A stretch of DNA of 48,937 bases from an uncultured Clostridia bacterium (lineage in GTDB: Bacteria > Bacillota > Clostridia > Oscillospirales > Acutalibacteraceae), in the NCBI GenBank assembly GCA_904397895.1, contig CAJFOZ010000020.1, positions 1-48,937 of the forward strand. The letters run 5' to 3'. Position numbers and translations under genes: made by a program. Below the pieces are notes generated by a model that had not been told where the DNA came from, searched no databases, and saw only the letters and a list, made by a program, of their open reading frames with translations. Shown one piece after another: positions 15,863 through 24,025 of this stretch; the stretch's first letter is position 1; the number at the start of each line of letters is the position of its first letter.

Positions 15863-16032
15863 TTTCAAGAAGAAAGAAAAAGAAAAGAAGGAGAAAGAAA
15901 AGAAAGAAATCTGTGAAAAAGATGAAACCACCAGCTCTGGATTTCTGCTGTTTCCTTTGCTGTGTCTTTATTATAGCGGCAAATCCCGACGATTTGATGA
16001 AACGATTGAAAACAGTTGTTGACCTTTTTTTA
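15824..16032 (-). repeat. tandem non-coding element, copy 2 (possible small RNA)
   Basis: The second copy carries the identical 16-base block (16024-16009 on minus), the same 33-base spacing to TATAATAAAG, then CACAGCAAAGGA, a pyrimidine-rich tract (about 15920-15866) and the hairpin at 15824-15862. The conserved parts are the presumed promoter side and the 5' end, while the hairpin sequences differ between copies. That is what independent transcripts under shared control would look like. The weak -35 (ATCAAA) together with a conserved block about 48 bases upstream of the -10 box suggests activator dependence. This is inference. Confidence 0.5.
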
Positions 16033-16100
16033 AACAAAAAATAAAGAAACTTTTAACGAGTCACTTTCATCTTATTTTTCAGAAATTTTCTTGGATACTA

Positions 16101-16127
16101 TGACAACTATTAATAAATCTGGTAAAA
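16101..16127 (+). promoter_or_regulatory. probable promoter of the ABC exporter gene
   Basis: ATGACA, 17 bases, then TAAAAT, about 40 bases upstream of the ATG at 16167. It follows the second copy of the tandem element. Confidence 0.55.
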
Positions 16128-16166
16128 TAATATCGGTTACATTCTGCCTATTGGAGGGAATTCCCC

Positions 16167-17930
16167 ATGAAAAAAGATAAAAATATATTCCAGCTTCTTG
16201 GTAAAGTTTTTGGGCTTTTGCAGAAAAAGCAAAAGTGGGGATTTCTACTGGTGCTACTTATCCTAGCGGTTTCAGCTGTCCTTAATCAGTTTACTCCCCT
16301 GGCCATTGGCCAACTCACGGATCATATTTTGGATCAACCTGGTTTTTCCTTTGGAAGCATTTTTCCCTTTTTAATATTTATCTTAGTGGTTAATATAGTG
16401 AATCAACTGATCCAAATTGCCCGCAGGCTCATTGTAGAGGACACCGCCACCCGTGTTGAGAAAACCGCACGGCAAAAGGCTGTATGATCCCTTTTGTCTG
16501 CCCCGCTGTCCTATTTCCGTCAAAACATGACGGGGAATATCCACGGCCGATTGAACCGCAGTTTAGATGGCATCACAAAACTAGTCAAGCTGGTATTCAT
16601 GGATTTTGCCCCTTCCATCGCCACCAGTATTGCCGCTATCGTGGTGATTTTCTCCCAGCTCCCAGTGATTATCGCTTTGTTAATTGTATTGGTCATTCCG
16701 GTAGGAAGTCTCATTGTCTTCCGTCAAATCTCCACCCAGAAAGGAATCCGTGTGCAGCTCCTTCAGACAAAATCCAACATGGATGGCACCATGGTAGAAC
16801 TTTTAAACGGTATCGAGACCATCCGGGTATACGACAGTATAGAATTTGAATGTCATCGATTTTCCTCTCGGTCGGAGCAGCTGCGGGCCAGAGAAATGAA
16901 GCATCACAAGGCTATGGCCCTTTATGATGGATTAAAGTTTCTTAATGAGGCGGTGTTCCATGTATTGGTCATTGGCGCCTCTGTATTTTTAGCTTCCCAG
17001 GGAATCATCAGCGTAGGCACTATTTTGACGGCTTATCTTTGCTTCACACAACTCACGGGGCCCCTGCGGGAACTGCATCGTATCCTGGACGAGTTGTCTG
17101 AAAACACCGTGCTGGCCAACGAATATTTTCGTCTGGTGGAAATCCCTAGAGACTTCTCCTATCGATCCCTTTCCTCTTCCCATATCCCATCCAACAACGG
17201 CATCGATATCCAGGGACTTTCCTTTTCCTATCCGGAAAATCCGAGCCGGATCATTTTAAAGGACTTGTCCCTTTCCATTCACCCAGGGGAATTTGTGGGA
17301 ATCGCTGGACCCAGTGGATGTGGTAAATCCAGCCTGATTAAAGTATTGACCAAGTTAGAGCAGGCTTCAGGGTATGTCGCAATAGGTGGAAAACCTCTAT
17401 CTGATTTCTCCCGGCGTCAGCTGGCCGATTGGATGTCCATTGTTCCACAGACTCCTTTCTTGATCTCCGACACCATTTATCATAACATTTGTTACGGCTG
17501 CAAGAGACAAGTATCTTTAGAAGAGGTGATGCACGCAGCCCGTCGGGCCCATATCCATGAGGACATTGAAAATCTTCCCGGCGGATATTCCTTTGAAGTA
17601 TCAGAGTCTGGGGGCAATCTCTCTGGGGGACAACGCCAGCGCATCGCTATCGCTCGGATTTTCCTGCAAAATCCTCAGATCCTCATTTTGGACGAAGCCA
17701 CATCGGCTCTAGATAATACCTCTGAAAAATACATCCAAGCTGAGATCGAAAAAATGAAGCAGCAAAATGGCACTACCATCCTCTCCATTGCTCATCGCCT
17801 TACCACTCTACAGAATTGTGACCGCATTTTAGTCTTTGACCAGGGAAAAATCATTCAGCAAGGGCAATATCAGCAGCTTATTGAGCAGCCGGGTATTTTC
17901 CAAGATATGTACAAAGGTATTTTAAAATAA
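16167..17930 (+). pseudogene. ABC exporter (membrane plus ATPase) interrupted by in-frame TGA
   Basis: One continuous frame of 588 codons, normal for a half-size ABC exporter, broken only by TGA at 16485-16487 (codon 107). Upstream are two membrane helices and the start of the coupling region; downstream, from codon 108, the remaining helices and a complete ATPase follow. That ATPase has Walker A GPSGCGKSS, signature LSGGQRQRIA, Walker B ILILDEATSAL and the switch His in IAHR. There is no frame change. The stop could be a recent nonsense mutation, a sequencing error or read-through. A restart at the TTG at 16494 would give a 478-residue protein lacking the first helices. GGAGGG precedes the ATG. 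The substrate is unknown. Confidence 0.8.
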
Positions 17931-17936
17931 TAAAAT

Positions 17937-17987
17937 AAAAAGCCCCCTTAAGACATTGTCAAAAAGCAATGCTTAGGAGGGCTTTTT
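17937..17987. terminator. shared convergent terminator
   Basis: AAAAAGCCC...CATTG pairs with CAATG...GGGCTTTTT, with two mismatches in a stem of about 21 bp. A and T runs at the ends let it serve both the plus-strand exporter gene and the minus-strand binding-protein gene. Confidence 0.85.
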
Positions 17988-17988
17988 A

Positions 17989-19638
17989 TTATTCCAACTT
18001 ACCGGCTCCAATAAAATCCACGCCCTTGTCGAAAGGGTGAAACAGGATCCCGCTGACATTTTCCGCCACAGCAAAAATCCGTTTTTGCGCATATACCGGC
18101 ACTACAACAGCATGTTCCAGCAAGTACTCCTCACAAGCTTGAAGCGATGCCCGATCGGTACCGCCTTTTTCCCTAGCCGCAGAAAACAGCGCATCGTATT
18201 GTGCCGACTCTAGATTGACGGGATTCTCGTCATTTTCCGACTGGAACAACTCTAAAATAGACACGGCTTGGTCATCATCCCCCCGTATGGCACAAAGGGC
18301 TACTTGATAATTGCCGTCCTGTACTCGCTTTGTCAGCTCCGATTCGGACAACGGCACTAGGTTGACATAAACGCCTAAATTTTTTTGCCAGCTCTGTTGT
18401 ATAAATCCCATGGCCAACTGGATGTCCATATCTTCCAGGCACAGCACATCAATGGAAATCTCCTCGTCTGAGGAGAGGGAAGCAATGCCTTGGTTATAAA
18501 GGACGCGCGCTTCTTTATCCAGCACCAATGGCGAAGCCTCCAGCGGCGTGGAGCGATACGGTTGATCCCCCGCCAAGGCGCTGGGTAGGACCAATCCATA
18601 TGTGGACGACATATGCCCCGGCATAGCTCCATACAGCAAATCCCGCTCGATGGATCCGGCCAAAGCCTTCCGGATGCTTTCATTTTTCCACATGTCCTTA
18701 TCCTGGTTAAAACAAATGGCCCAAGTGGTGTCCTCAAAAGAGACATCCTGAAAGCCCTTGTCTTCCAACGATTCAAATTGCTTGGACGTCACAGGCGCCG
18801 CATCCAAGCCCGATTCATTCAGCGCCTTTTGGACTTCGTCAGAATCCTTGATAATCTGGAACAATACGCCGGACGGTTGAACAGCGTTATGCCCTTTGTA
18901 TTTGCTATTGGCCTTCAATCGGAGGGATACATCGTGTTCCCACTGCATGATGCGGAATGGGCCGTTATAGAGTAACATGTCCTTTTCCAGGCCATAGCTT
19001 CCTCCGGTGGAAAGGAAAAATTCCTCATTACATGGCAGCCAGGGACCTGTCGTGATGCGTCTGGGGAGATCGGATACAGGGTATTCCAATTGAATCTCCA
19101 AGGTAAAGTCGTCCAGTGCTTTGACTCCCAACGTGTCCACCGGTTCTCCGCCCTCATGGATGTCCCGCGCCCCTACTACAGGATACAGTTGCGAGGCAAG
19201 GGGCGACTGTGTGGCCGGATCCACAGCCCTCTGCATGCCAAATACAAAGTCGGCTGCCGTAACTGGCGCTGCCTGTCCCCCGTCGTCTGCAACCCAGTAG
19301 GCATCCTGCCGGAGATAGAAGGTCCACGTCTTTTGATCACCGGACACATCCCATCGGGCGGCCGCCCCTGGGACAACTTGATCCTGAGAATCAATCCGTG
19401 TAAGCCCTTCCATACAGTTCATCAAGACAATGCGGGAACTGTAGCTGGAAGCAAATTGAGGGTCTAACTGAGCCGGTTCCTCACTTAACACATAATTGAT
19501 CAGCTTACCGGCCGGGGAATCTTTGGAACAAGAAACAGCCCCACACAAAAGGATACATACACACAAAAAACAAATCACTCGTCCAGTCCAGCAAAAACAG
19601 GCTGTCCTGCCGCTCGGTCTAGAGGGGACATAGGACAT
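17989..19638 (-). CDS. peptide-type ABC substrate-binding lipoprotein (family 5), orphan
   Basis: A 549-residue OppA/DppA-like binding protein. The N terminus has basic residues, a hydrophobic stretch and the lipobox LLCGAVSC (Cys about residue 37), so it should be anchored to the outer face of the membrane. The body begins LINYVLSEEPAQLDPQ, as in family 5 proteins, and keeps the WTFYLRQDAYW and GPFRIMQWEH segments. AGGAGG lies ten bases before the ATG. No permease or ATPase genes adjoin, so it either serves a transporter elsewhere or acts as a sensor. The ligand cannot be told. Confidence 0.88.
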   Translation of the reverse strand: MSYVPSRPSGRTACFCWTGRVICFLCVCILLCGAVSCSKDSPAGKLINYVLSEEPAQLDPQFASSYSSRIVLMNCMEGLTRIDSQDQVVPGAAARWDVSGDQKTWTFYLRQDAYWVADDGGQAAPVTAADFVFGMQRAVDPATQSPLASQLYPVVGARDIHEGGEPVDTLGVKALDDFTLEIQLEYPVSDLPRRITTGPWLPCNEEFFLSTGGSYGLEKDMLLYNGPFRIMQWEHDVSLRLKANSKYKGHNAVQPSGVLFQIIKDSDEVQKALNESGLDAAPVTSKQFESLEDKGFQDVSFEDTTWAICFNQDKDMWKNESIRKALAGSIERDLLYGAMPGHMSSTYGLVLPSALAGDQPYRSTPLEASPLVLDKEARVLYNQGIASLSSDEEISIDVLCLEDMDIQLAMGFIQQSWQKNLGVYVNLVPLSESELTKRVQDGNYQVALCAIRGDDDQAVSILELFQSENDENPVNLESAQYDALFSAAREKGGTDRASLQACEEYLLEHAVVVPVYAQKRIFAVAENVSGILFHPFDKGVDFIGAGKLE

Positions 19639-19734
19639 ACAGAAAGATCCTCCTATCTAATTTAGTCTTAAGCGTCATGACGCAAATTCCCCACCGCATG
19701 CCAAAACCATACAGTGGGGAACATCCATCCTCTC

Positions 19735-19763
19735 ATTTTATCGCCTCTGCCTACAAGGTTCAA
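19735..19763 (-). promoter_or_regulatory. promoter of the peptide-binding lipoprotein gene
   Basis: On minus, TTGAAC (19763-19758), 17 bases, TAAAAT (19740-19735). The roughly 90-base leader contains CCCCAC/GTGGGG, a possible hairpin. Confidence 0.7.
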
Positions 19764-19811
19764 CAGAGGCCTAGAATCTCAATCACTCTGGATCAAAATC
19801 ACCCTGCCGCC

Positions 19812-19850
19812 ATTTTTAATGGCTTCCATCCCAAATGCGCCATTAAAAAT
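19812..19850 (-). terminator. hairpin overlapping the deacetylase stop
   Basis: AATTTTTAATGGC-type arms of 12 bases (19812-19823 and 19839-19850) form a stem that includes the TAA stop. There is no T run after it, so it is a weak terminator or an RNA-stability element. Confidence 0.45.
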
Positions 19851-21141
19851 TGCCTTGCCCGGGCGTATCCCCTCGACATTTGTCAAATACATACTCCACA
19901 TCCATCATATCCCATACCTGATTCTGTACCGCTTCTTTGCCATTTGGCTTGATGTAATCGGGACCCTGTTCCAAACATTTGCGCATGGTGATTCCATCGA
20001 TGTTCTTGCGATCGTTGAACAGATAGCCGTCATACATCTTTTGATATGTGTTGATGCCAACGCCTGAGATATGCTGGAAACCGTATGTAAGCAGTACGTT
20101 AAAGGGATCCGAACCTATCTTGGGGTATTCACCATAAGGGAAGAGGTATACATTGGTCTTCCCCACCAAAGATTCTACCTCATCCTTCCACATCTGGCAA
20201 TCGTTTGCCAGATAGTCTGCCCCTTTTTTGGACATATGCCCATGGGCGTAGCTGTGGGATACGAAGGTGAAGCCGTCCCGTTTGAGGCATTCTATAACTG
20301 GTTTGACCGCTTCCATTTCCGATTCCCGATTGGGCGATCCCACCTGGGTACGGTATCCCAAAATCCCGCTGTAGCCTGTCAAGCCTACCACCGCTTTGGC
20401 GCCGCGGTAAGAGAACTCAGGGTGTTTTTTCAAAAACTCGTTGATGATAGGGAACACTTCGGTATCGGTACGGATTTCTTCTTTCCCCGTTTTGGGATTC
20501 TTTACCATTGCGGCAATGTGCCCATCCGATCCCACAACCAATTTATAGTTGCAGCCGTTTTCCCTCATATAGTCATAATAATTGACGTCGTCCACTGAAA
20601 TGATGACCGGTTTCTTTCCGGGAGGCAGTTTGAGAGTCTTTTTCACATAGGTTTTGCCCGAATCATCCGATTCGTCCGGCGCTCCATAGAGTTGGCTGGG
20701 ATCCACCAAAATGAAATCATTCCGATAGAGTTCTTCCAGTATTCTCTGAAACTCTGTGGCTGTGGTCATATAATCGTCCATGCCCTTAGCCTGGGCATCT
20801 CCGTCAAAGGCTAACTCTGGATAGGCCACCAGCGGATGGAAAAAGATATGTTCAATAGGGCCTGTATATGCTACATAATTGCTTTCATCCATAGACGGTG
20901 CGGAAGATGCCTGGCTGCTTACCGGGCTGCTGGAGGATGCCGCACTGCTGGAGGGCGCTTCTGACGAAACCTCCGATGAGGCCTGTGAACTGCTGGCTAC
21001 TCCAGCCGAAGCTGGGACTGCCGGCCTGCGCAGTAAAAGAAAGACTGCTACTGCTACAACAATCAATACAATTCCCACCAAGATAAACGGCAATGCCGAT
21101 TTCCATTTGCTTTTTCTTCGATAAGAATAATATCTTCTCAT
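19843..21141 (-). CDS. membrane-anchored polysaccharide deacetylase
   Basis: The start at 21141 follows GGGAGGAG directly; the longer frame to 21243 runs into the small upstream gene. It has 432 residues: a basic tail, one membrane helix at about 14-36, a Ser/Ala-rich linker of about 45 residues, then a NodB-like domain. ISVDDVNYYDY supplies the Asp-Asp pair, and SHSYAHGHMS supplies the His-x3-His metal site of carbohydrate esterase family 4. YLFPYGEY follows. It is likely to act outside the membrane on peptidoglycan or another N-acetylated glycan. The target is unknown. Confidence 0.88.
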   Translation of the reverse strand: MRRYYSYRRKSKWKSALPFILVGIVLIVVAVAVFLLLRRPAVPASAGVASSSQASSEVSSEAPSSSAASSSSPVSSQASSAPSMDESNYVAYTGPIEHIFFHPLVAYPELAFDGDAQAKGMDDYMTTATEFQRILEELYRNDFILVDPSQLYGAPDESDDSGKTYVKKTLKLPPGKKPVIISVDDVNYYDYMRENGCNYKLVVGSDGHIAAMVKNPKTGKEEIRTDTEVFPIINEFLKKHPEFSYRGAKAVVGLTGYSGILGYRTQVGSPNRESEMEAVKPVIECLKRDGFTFVSHSYAHGHMSKKGADYLANDCQMWKDEVESLVGKTNVYLFPYGEYPKIGSDPFNVLLTYGFQHISGVGINTYQKMYDGYLFNDRKNIDGITMRKCLEQGPDYIKPNGKEAVQNQVWDMMDVEYVFDKCRGDTPGQGNF

Positions 21142-21178
21142 GATACTCCTCCCACTCGGCCAAAAGATGGTTTTATTC

Positions 21179-21310
21179 TTATACCATCGGCACCATAACG
21201 CCTCGTACAACAGCGAACACAACCACCGCTGTAGATAGCGCAAGCAATGCTAAAAAAAGACAGGCCGAAGCTGTTCCCACCTTGCTGTTTCTCTTTTGAC
21301 GAAATTTCAT
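21179..21310 (-). CDS. small single-pass membrane protein (43 residues)
   Basis: A small frame with a perfect AGGAGG site five bases before its ATG. It starts with a basic stretch (Lys2, Arg4, Lys6, Arg7, Lys10), followed by a hydrophobic segment at about residues 13-35 and a short outside tail ending VMVPMV. The predicted topology is N-in, single pass. It stops 37 bases before the deacetylase start and has its own promoter, so the two probably form one transcript. No family is recognised. Confidence 0.75.
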   Translation of the reverse strand: MKFRQKRNSKVGTASACLFLALLALSTAVVVFAVVRGVMVPMV

Positions 21311-21399
21311 AATTTCCTCCTAAATCCCCAAAAACATCTTTTCACAATCTACTTTGTTATAAAATCCTTCCTTGGATCCCTTCCTCTCAATTCCTATTT

Positions 21400-21428
21400 A
21401 TTATGCTGTATTTTAACACAAAAAGCAA
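21400..21428 (-). promoter_or_regulatory. probable promoter of the small protein-deacetylase unit
   Basis: On minus, TTGCTT (21428-21423), 17 bases, CATAAT (21405-21400). It is about 90 bases upstream of the small gene. Confidence 0.5.
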
Positions 21429-21497
21429 GCACATGTCGGTCATTGTAACCATTTGTAATTTGGGTAATCTTCTTTGTAATTTATTTAAATTCCACCT

Positions 21498-21533
21498 AAA
21501 AAAGCTGTGTGAATTTCTTCACACAGCTTTTTT
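21498..21533 (-). terminator. bidirectional terminator after the DtxR-type gene
   Basis: A perfect 16-bp stem, AAAAAAGCTGTGTGAA with its complement, and a four-base loop. It lies 24 bases after the stop of the minus-strand regulator gene. Confidence 0.9.
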
Positions 21534-21556
21534 ATCGATCGATAAAAACAGCACTC

Positions 21557-21940
21557 CTATGCATCTTTGGGAGAGCCTTTTTCCCTTGTATGGGCCTTAA
21601 TGGCCTCAAAGCTCTCAGCGCTGATGACATGCTCAATACGGCAGGCATCTTCTACCGCAGTCTCCGGTGTAACCCCCAGGGTAATGAGCCAGTCAGATAA
21701 AAGGCGATGCCGTTCATAGATCGTTTCCGCAATGGCCCTCCCTTTTTCCAAAAGGGTGATATAGCCTTCCGAATCCATTTCAATGTATCCATTCTCCCGG
21801 AGGTTTTTCATGGCTACGCTGACACTTGGCTTAGAAAATTTTAGTTTGTTGACAATATCGATGGAACGTACCAAACCATTTTGATTATGCAACATTAAAA
21901 TAGCTTCCAGATAATTTTCAGCTGATTCTTGGATCTTCAT
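21557..21940 (-). CDS. DtxR/MntR-family metal-dependent regulator
   Basis: A 127-residue transcription regulator. The start at 21940 (MKIQESAENYLEAI) is the family's usual N terminus and has a GAGG site nine bases upstream. The winged helix spans about 1-70, with a recognition helix around FSKPSVSVAMKNL. The dimerisation domain with the metal ligands follows (ERHRLLSDWLITLG, EDACRIEHVIS). There is no SH3-like third domain, as in MntR. The expected signal is Mn2+ or Fe2+. The target genes are not adjacent; the MATE gene on the opposite side has its own MarR. Confidence 0.9.
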   Translation of the reverse strand: MKIQESAENYLEAILMLHNQNGLVRSIDIVNKLKFSKPSVSVAMKNLRENGYIEMDSEGYITLLEKGRAIAETIYERHRLLSDWLITLGVTPETAVEDACRIEHVISAESFEAIKAHTREKGSPKDA

Positions 21941-21986
21941 AAAATCACCGGCCTCTTTTGCAATAGAATGATAGCTACTTATTTTT

Positions 21987-22015
21987 ATTATATCATATCG
22001 TACATTTTTTTGTAC
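21987..22015 (-). promoter_or_regulatory. promoter and palindrome of the DtxR-type gene
   Basis: TATAAT (21992-21987 on minus) is preceded 17 bases upstream by a poor -35 hexamer. That hexamer lies inside GTACATTTTTTTGTAC (22000-22015), an inverted repeat. A site there would allow autoregulation, but it does not match the usual DtxR consensus. Confidence 0.4.
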
Positions 22016-22075
22016 TGTATTACAAGCAATACACGAAAAAAACTGTATGTTCGTAGTTTTAATTTGGCTTTTCTC

Positions 22076-22103
22076 TTGACAATAAAGCAATTACGAGTAA
22101 AAT
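22076..22103 (+). promoter_or_regulatory. promoter of the marR-MATE-ftsH operon
   Basis: TTGACA (22076-22081), 16 bases, TAAAAT (22098-22103). Confidence 0.8.
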
Positions 22104-22152
22104 AGTTCTATGAAAAACCGTTCTTAAAAAAACCGTTTTTTATAGAACTATT
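22101..22152 (+). promoter_or_regulatory. candidate MarR operator (inverted repeat)
   Basis: AATAGTTCTAT (22101-22111) and its perfect complement ATAGAACTATT (22142-22152) overlap the -10 region and the leader. Between them AAAACCGTT occurs twice. A MarR-family autorepressor binding here would block initiation. The arrangement could also fold as RNA. Confidence 0.6.
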
Positions 22153-22169
22153 TATAAGGAGGCCTTTTT

Positions 22170-22619
22170 GTGAGTCGAACGACTGATTTTTTAATGAGTA
22201 TTCGATGGATTATCAAACTACATGAAAGTATGTTGAAAGAGATTTGTCAAGAGTATCAGCTCACATTGATCGAAGCAACTATCATCAGTTTTCTCCACAA
22301 TAACCCCAGCAAAGATACTGCCGCCGATATCGTGGAATTCAGGATGCTTTCTAAGGGGAATGTCTCACAAGCGGTGGAAAGCCTCATCCAAAAATCTCTA
22401 TTACAGCGAAAACAGGACACCGTAGATCGGAGAAAAATCCATTTATCCTTAACCCAAGACGCCTGCCCCATTACTGAATCAATGGAAGCCGTATGGTGCA
22501 AATTCCATGAGAAGATTTTTGCCGGCCTGTCCCAAGAAGATCTGAAATTGTTTGATCGGGTCAACAAACAAATTATTCAAAACACCAAAGATGCTATGAT
22601 GGGGAGGGAGCAGATATGA
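22170..22619 (+). CDS. MarR-family regulator
   Basis: A 149-residue winged-helix protein beginning with GTG, with AAGGAGG eight bases upstream. The DNA-binding helices lie around residues 50-80 and the wing DRRKIHLSLT around 86-95, giving the standard MarR layout. It is first in an operon with a MATE exporter and an FtsH protease, overlaps the exporter start by four bases, and has an inverted repeat at the promoter. It is probably a ligand-released autorepressor of the exporter. The ligand is unknown. Confidence 0.9.
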   Translation: MSRTTDFLMSIRWIIKLHESMLKEICQEYQLTLIEATIISFLHNNPSKDTAADIVEFRMLSKGNVSQAVESLIQKSLLQRKQDTVDRRKIHLSLTQDACPITESMEAVWCKFHEKIFAGLSQEDLKLFDRVNKQIIQNTKDAMMGREQI

Positions 22620-24010
22620 ATGAAGACAAGGATTTTTTAGGAAAGCAACCGGTGGGTAAGCTGCTGTTGAAGCTGGCCCTTCCTACGGTAGCGGCACAGG
22701 TTATCAACATGCTTTACAACATCGTGGACCGGATTTACATTGGCCATATTCCAGAGATAGGCGCAGCTGCTTTGACAGGCGTAGGTGTCTGTATGCCGCT
22801 GATTATGATTGTAACAGCATTTGCCGCCTTTGTTGGATACGGTGGTGCCCCTAGAGCCTCTATTTTTATGGGAAAAGGCGACCACAAATCGGCCGAGAAG
22901 ACATTGGGAAACTGCTTTATCGTCCAAATTATCATTTCAGTGATCCTCACGGCGGCGCTTCTGCTCTGGAACCGGGATTTCCTGATGGCATTTGGCGCCA
23001 GTGAGAATACCATTGAATACGGCGTCGACTACATGAACATCTATGCCATCGGCACCATTTTCGTACAGATGACCTTGGGCATGAACGCCTTCATTACAGC
23101 CCAAGGCTTTGCCAAAACCGGTATGCTGTCGGTTTTGATCGGCGCAGTCGCCAATATCATCTTAGACCCGATTTTTATTTTTGGATTTCATATGGGCGTA
23201 CAGGGTGCCGCTTTGGCCACCATTATCTCTCAAGCCATGTCCTGCATCTGGGTACTGGCTTTCCTCTTTGGCAAAAAGACTCATCTCAAAATCCGCAAAG
23301 AGAATCTGGGATTGAGTGCCAATATTGTTTTACCCAGCTTGGCTCTCGGCTTGTCCACCTTTATTATGCAGGCAAGTGAAAGTGTTATTTCCATCTGTTT
23401 TAATGCTTCCCTGCTGCGGTACGGCGGCGATATTGCTGTGGGTGCTATGACCATCCTGACCAGCGTCATGCAGTTTGCCATGCTTCCCCTCCAAGGCCTG
23501 GGACAAGGCGCCCAACCCATCATCAGCTACAACTACGGCGCTAAAAACGCTCAACGAGTAAAATCGGCTTTCCAGTTGCTTCTAAAGGCAAGTTTGTGTT
23601 ATTCCACCCTGCTCTGGCTTCTTGTGATGGTTTTCCCTCAAGGATTTGCCGCTATGTTTACCGCAGATCCAGCTTTGTTGGAATTTACAAAAACAGCCCT
23701 CCGTATTTATATGGCTTGCCTATTGTTGTTTGGAATCCAGTTGGCTTGCCAGATGACCTTTACTTGTTTGGGAAACGCCAAAGCTTCTATTATCGTAGCT
23801 GTCATGCGAAAATTCGTCCTGCTGATTCCGCTGATCTACGTCATGCCTCTCATTTTTTCGTCTGATCCGACAATGGCCGTTTACATGGCTGAACCGGTAG
23901 CCGACTTTATTGCTGTCACATTTACCGCCATTCTCTTTACCTTCCAGTTTAAAAAGGCCTTATCTGGAATATCTCTCCAGGATCAAAAAAAGCCCTCTCG
24001 TACAAAGTAA
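22616..24010 (+). CDS. MATE-family efflux transporter
   Basis: A 464-residue inner-membrane antiporter with about twelve helices in two similar halves. N-terminal LLLKLALPTVAAQVINMLYNIVDRIYIG and GLGQGAQPIISYNYGA in the second half are typical of the NorM/DinF/MepA-type family. It probably exports cationic drugs or toxic metabolites using an ion gradient. Its start overlaps the marR stop (ATGA), and ftsH begins 15 bases after its stop. Confidence 0.92.
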   Translation: MNEDKDFLGKQPVGKLLLKLALPTVAAQVINMLYNIVDRIYIGHIPEIGAAALTGVGVCMPLIMIVTAFAAFVGYGGAPRASIFMGKGDHKSAEKTLGNCFIVQIIISVILTAALLLWNRDFLMAFGASENTIEYGVDYMNIYAIGTIFVQMTLGMNAFITAQGFAKTGMLSVLIGAVANIILDPIFIFGFHMGVQGAALATIISQAMSCIWVLAFLFGKKTHLKIRKENLGLSANIVLPSLALGLSTFIMQASESVISICFNASLLRYGGDIAVGAMTILTSVMQFAMLPLQGLGQGAQPIISYNYGAKNAQRVKSAFQLLLKASLCYSTLLWLLVMVFPQGFAAMFTADPALLEFTKTALRIYMACLLLFGIQLACQMTFTCLGNAKASIIVAVMRKFVLLIPLIYVMPLIFSSDPTMAVYMAEPVADFIAVTFTAILFTFQFKKALSGISLQDQKKPSRTK

Positions 24011-24025
24011 AAGGAGCGACTCTCT

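Noticed and set aside
15860-15931. A 23-residue Phe/Ser-rich frame on minus (GTG start) ending at the base of the copy 2 hairpin, resembling a Phe leader peptide
   Set aside because: No ribosome site at a usable distance, and any pyrimidine-repeat tract yields Phe/Ser/Leu codons. Copy 1 has no equivalent frame. It is worth remembering only if transcription on minus is shown.
15735-16037. A 100-codon minus-strand frame in copy 2
   Set aside because: Starts inside the conserved upstream block, reads through the hairpin and has no ribosome site.
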